A stretch of 8,114 nucleotides of DNA from JBBIKU01 sp037445245 (GTDB lineage: Bacteria > Chloroflexota > Anaerolineae > Anaerolineales > Anaerolineaceae), in the NCBI GenBank assembly GCA_037445245.1, contig JBBIKU010000106.1:1-8114 (forward strand). The letters are read 5' to 3'. A program made the position numbers and the translations under genes. Below the pieces are notes generated by a model. That model was not told the origin of the DNA, made no database searches, and was given only the letters and a program-made list of their open reading frames with translations. Below are positions 6,233 to 8,114 of the stretch, piece after piece (the stretch's first letter is position 1; the number at the start of each line of letters is the position of its first letter).

Positions 6233-7456
6233 ATGCAGCAGCCGATCACTGAATCTGACTTGCAGAACACGCTCTATCAGATCAACCAGGTGGTGGTTGA
6301 GTCTTCGGAAGGAAAACGCACCCTCGACAAAGTAATCAAGCTGGCGCGCTCGATTTTCATTTTCGACAATTTGGTCGTGTATCTCGCCGAACCGGAGACC
6401 CAAAACCTGGAAGTCATGTACGCCAAGGCGGTCGGGCGAGGACGTTCGGTTGGGGCAGACATCACTTGGGGAGAATTTCTCGCCAGCCGCATCTCGGAAA
6501 CCCGACAAACAATACTGGAAGAGCCCGAACTGAATTCGGGAACGGACCGCCTTAAGCTACTGCACAAGCTCGGCTTACCCATGCTCGTCAACAATCAATA
6601 TCTGGGAGCAATCATCCTGATTCGTTTTGGCGGTCCGCGGTACACGCCCGATGACATCCAGTTGGCGAAATTCATTGCCAACCAGATCGCCCTGATTGTG
6701 GAACGGAAAAATCTGCTCAACAAAAATCGCACCCTCGAAATCCAGCAACGACAATTCCAGTTACAGGACGACTTTATTTCCACCATCACCCATGAATTGC
6801 GCAGCCCGCTGGGTTTCATCAAAGGCTATGCCACCACATTATTGAGGGATGACACCACTTGGGACCAAAAAACCCAACAGGAATTTTTATCGATCATCGA
6901 TCGAGAAACTGATCACCTCCAAGATTTGATCGAGAATCTGCTGGATTCCGCCCGCCTCCAATCCGGGCAACTGGATATGAAATTTCAACCGGTTCGCCTG
7001 GACGCCCTCATCAATGATGTGGTCATGCGTGCACGCCTCAACCATCCCAGCCTGGTGATCCATATTGAGGTGCCCCCAAAACTTAACTCCATCCAGGCAA
7101 ACCCCCGGCGCATCTCGCAGGTACTCGAAAACCTGCTGAGCAATGCCGTCAAGTATGCCCCAAACTCTGACGTTTGGATCAAAGTCGAACAGGATGCCGA
7201 GAACGCCTACCTTACCGTCAAGGATAACGGTCCGGGCATCGAAAAGGACTACCTCGAATCCATTTTTCAACGCTTTTTCCGCAACCCCCACCAGCCGCCA
7301 ACCATTCATGGCTCCGGCTTGGGGTTGTATATCTGCAAGCAGATCGTTCAAGCTCACGGGGGAGATATTGTCGCCCATTCCAATCCCGGGGAAGGTATGG
7401 CATTCAAAATTACTCTCCCCTGTCACAGTGCTGACAACAGTGCGAATTCACAATGA
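6233..7456 (+). CDS. Soluble GAF-domain sensor histidine kinase
   Basis: This 407-residue kinase has no membrane segments. Roughly residues 10-155 form a GAF-type sensor, with a strand pattern around NLVVYLAEPETQNLEVMYAK, a central LVNNQYLGAIILIRFGG and the closing helix FIANQIALIVERKNL. A short coiled linker leads to the HisKA domain with H-box THELRSP (H187), and HATPase_c follows with N-box ENLLSNAVKYAP (N304), G1 DNGPGI (D331-G335), F-box SIFQRFFR and G2 GSGLGLY (360-366). Every catalytic motif is present. GAF domains bind small ligands, haem, bilins or cyclic nucleotides, and the ligand here cannot be read from sequence. It lies seven bases after the first kinase and upstream of the response regulator, so the three likely act together. 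An upstream GTG (6179) would give 425 residues and is considered less likely. Confidence 0.92.
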   Translation: MQQPITESDLQNTLYQINQVVVESSEGKRTLDKVIKLARSIFIFDNLVVYLAEPETQNLEVMYAKAVGRGRSVGADITWGEFLASRISETRQTILEEPELNSGTDRLKLLHKLGLPMLVNNQYLGAIILIRFGGPRYTPDDIQLAKFIANQIALIVERKNLLNKNRTLEIQQRQFQLQDDFISTITHELRSPLGFIKGYATTLLRDDTTWDQKTQQEFLSIIDRETDHLQDLIENLLDSARLQSGQLDMKFQPVRLDALINDVVMRARLNHPSLVIHIEVPPKLNSIQANPRRISQVLENLLSNAVKYAPNSDVWIKVEQDAENAYLTVKDNGPGIEKDYLESIFQRFFRNPHQPPTIHGSGLGLYICKQIVQAHGGDIVAHSNPGEGMAFKITLPCHSADNSANSQ

Positions 7457-7464
7457 GGCAGAAT

Positions 7465-7518
7465 ATGGCAGGTAGACGAATGTTAACAATTTTCATAGTC
7501 AGGAGATTCGGGTCATGA
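7465..7518 (+). CDS. Candidate 17-residue leader/coupling ORF before the response regulator
   Basis: In the 58-base gap between the second kinase and the regulator lies ATG 7465, with GAGG (7455-7458) six bases upstream. It encodes MAGRRMLTIFIVRRFGS and ends at TGA 7516-7518, which overlaps the regulator start as ATGA (7515-7518). The frame is also open from an ATG at 7453 that overlaps the stop of the second kinase as ATGA, so the reading can span the entire gap. Such a layout can hand ribosomes from one gene to the next. The peptide is basic and hydrophobic but matches no family I recognise. A short open frame can arise by chance, so this is tentative. Confidence 0.3.
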   Translation: MAGRRMLTIFIVRRFGS

Positions 7519-8114
7519 CATTAATACTCGCAGTTGATGACGAGACGCTCTACCAGCACCTGCTGAAGGTGAACCTCGAGAAAGAGGGTTACGAGGTGAT
7601 TGCTGCCAGCAATGGCGAAGACGCCCTTGAAATGGTCTCGAATCGAGTGCCCGACCTTGTCATTCTGGACATCATGATGCCCAAATTGGACGGCATCAAA
7701 ACCTGCGAGCGCATCCGGCAGTTCTCATCCGTTCCTATCATCATGTTAACCGCCCGCGGTGAAGAGCAGGATCGCGTCCTGGGGCTGAACGCCGGTGCCG
7801 ATGATTACGTGGTCAAACCCTTCTCAGCCACCGAATTGGTGGCGCGCGTGCGCGCTGTGTTGCGCCGCGCCCACACGACCGAACAGGTTACCCAAAACCG
7901 CTACTTTATCCACGGCACGCTCAAAATCGATTTCGCGCGCGCCGAAGTCTGGCGGGATAACAAGCCAGTCTTTCTTTCGGCGACCGAATACCGCCTGTTG
8001 ATCCAGTTTGCCCAACATGTTGGTGAGGTACTCTCCGCAGAAGATCTGCTGGTAGCGATCTGGGGCCCACAATATCGCGAGGACAAGGAAATTCTATGGG
8101 TCAGTATTGCCCGG
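7515..8114 (+). CDS. OmpR/PhoB-family response regulator, C-terminus cut by window edge
   Basis: The first 200 codons are visible and remain open at the right edge; typical family length is about 225-240. The receiver domain (residues 2-118) has acidic pocket D8/D9, phospho-acceptor D52 in LVILDIMMPKLDG, switch T79 in IIMLTAR and conserved K101 in DDYVVKPFS. A winged-helix DNA-binding domain of the OmpR type starts near residue 135, with LSATEYRLLIQFAQHVGEVLS and LLVAIWG; the window ends in or near the recognition helix. AGGAGA (7501-7506) lies eight bases before the ATG, and MTLILAVDDE is the normal family start. Its likely phospho-donors are the two histidine kinases immediately upstream, which would make this a transcriptional output for their signals. 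The target promoters are unknown. Confidence 0.95.
   Translation, partial: MTLILAVDDETLYQHLLKVNLEKEGYEVIAASNGEDALEMVSNRVPDLVILDIMMPKLDGIKTCERIRQFSSVPIIMLTARGEEQDRVLGLNAGADDYVVKPFSATELVARVRAVLRRAHTTEQVTQNRYFIHGTLKIDFARAEVWRDNKPVFLSATEYRLLIQFAQHVGEVLSAEDLLVAIWGPQYREDKEILWVSIAR

Noticed and set aside
7421..7436. Inverted repeat TGTCA-N6-TGACA near the end of the second kinase
   Set aside because: The stem is only five base pairs, lies inside coding sequence and has no U-tract, so it is not a credible terminator.
7494..7499. CATAGT as a -10 box for a separate response-regulator promoter
   Set aside because: There is no -35 at suitable spacing and only four of six consensus bases match; the regulator is more likely read through from upstream.
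1..8114. Defence system, prophage, CRISPR or mobile element
   Set aside because: No transposase, integrase, direct-repeat array, toxin-antitoxin pair or nuclease gene is visible; all genes fit ordinary chromosomal families.

Overview
The window is a dense, GC-rich bacterial chromosomal segment. One gene runs off the left edge on the minus strand. Seven full-sized genes are then packed head to tail on the plus strand from about position 472 to the right edge, and the last is cut off. The zinc-ribbon membrane protein, the style of the PfkB and ParAB proteins, and the soluble sensor kinases paired with an OmpR-type regulator suggest a Chloroflexota bacterium, perhaps of class Anaerolineae. This is an inference from protein style, not a proven assignment. 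No insertion sequences, phage genes, tRNAs, rRNAs or CRISPR repeats were seen.

Layout. Positions 1-281 (minus) hold the N-terminal part of a RadC-family protein. A 190-base divergent intergenic region (282-471) carries a strong extended -10 promoter facing right and a weaker candidate promoter facing radC. The plus-strand cluster is: a two-pass membrane protein with four CxxC pairs (472-975); a PfkB-family sugar or nucleoside kinase (1017-1874); ParA/Soj (1877-2668); ParB/Spo0J (2683-3537); a YtcJ-like metal-dependent amidohydrolase (3541-5127); a soluble histidine kinase with a GspE-N-like repeat domain (5146-6225); a soluble GAF histidine kinase (6233-7456); and an OmpR/PhoB-type response regulator (7515 to the right edge). 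Gaps between genes are 41, 2, 14, 3, 18, 7 and 58 bases, so one transcript from the promoter near 446 could cover most or all of them. No convincing terminator was found between them.

How the genes may work together. ParA and ParB form the chromosome-segregation ATPase and its parS-loading CTPase partner. The two kinases and the response regulator look like one signalling unit in which two cytoplasmic sensors could feed a single transcription factor. The PfkB kinase and amidohydrolase flank parAB with near-zero spacing, which suggests co-expression, but the sequence gives no mechanistic link to segregation. The 58-base gap before the response regulator is spanned by a tiny ORF with its own Shine-Dalgarno sequence, whose stop overlaps the regulator start as ATGA. 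It is a candidate translational-coupling leader.

All the large genes belong to known families. What is less ordinary is the domain make-up of the first kinase, the two-kinase/one-regulator arrangement behind parAB, and the small coupling ORF.
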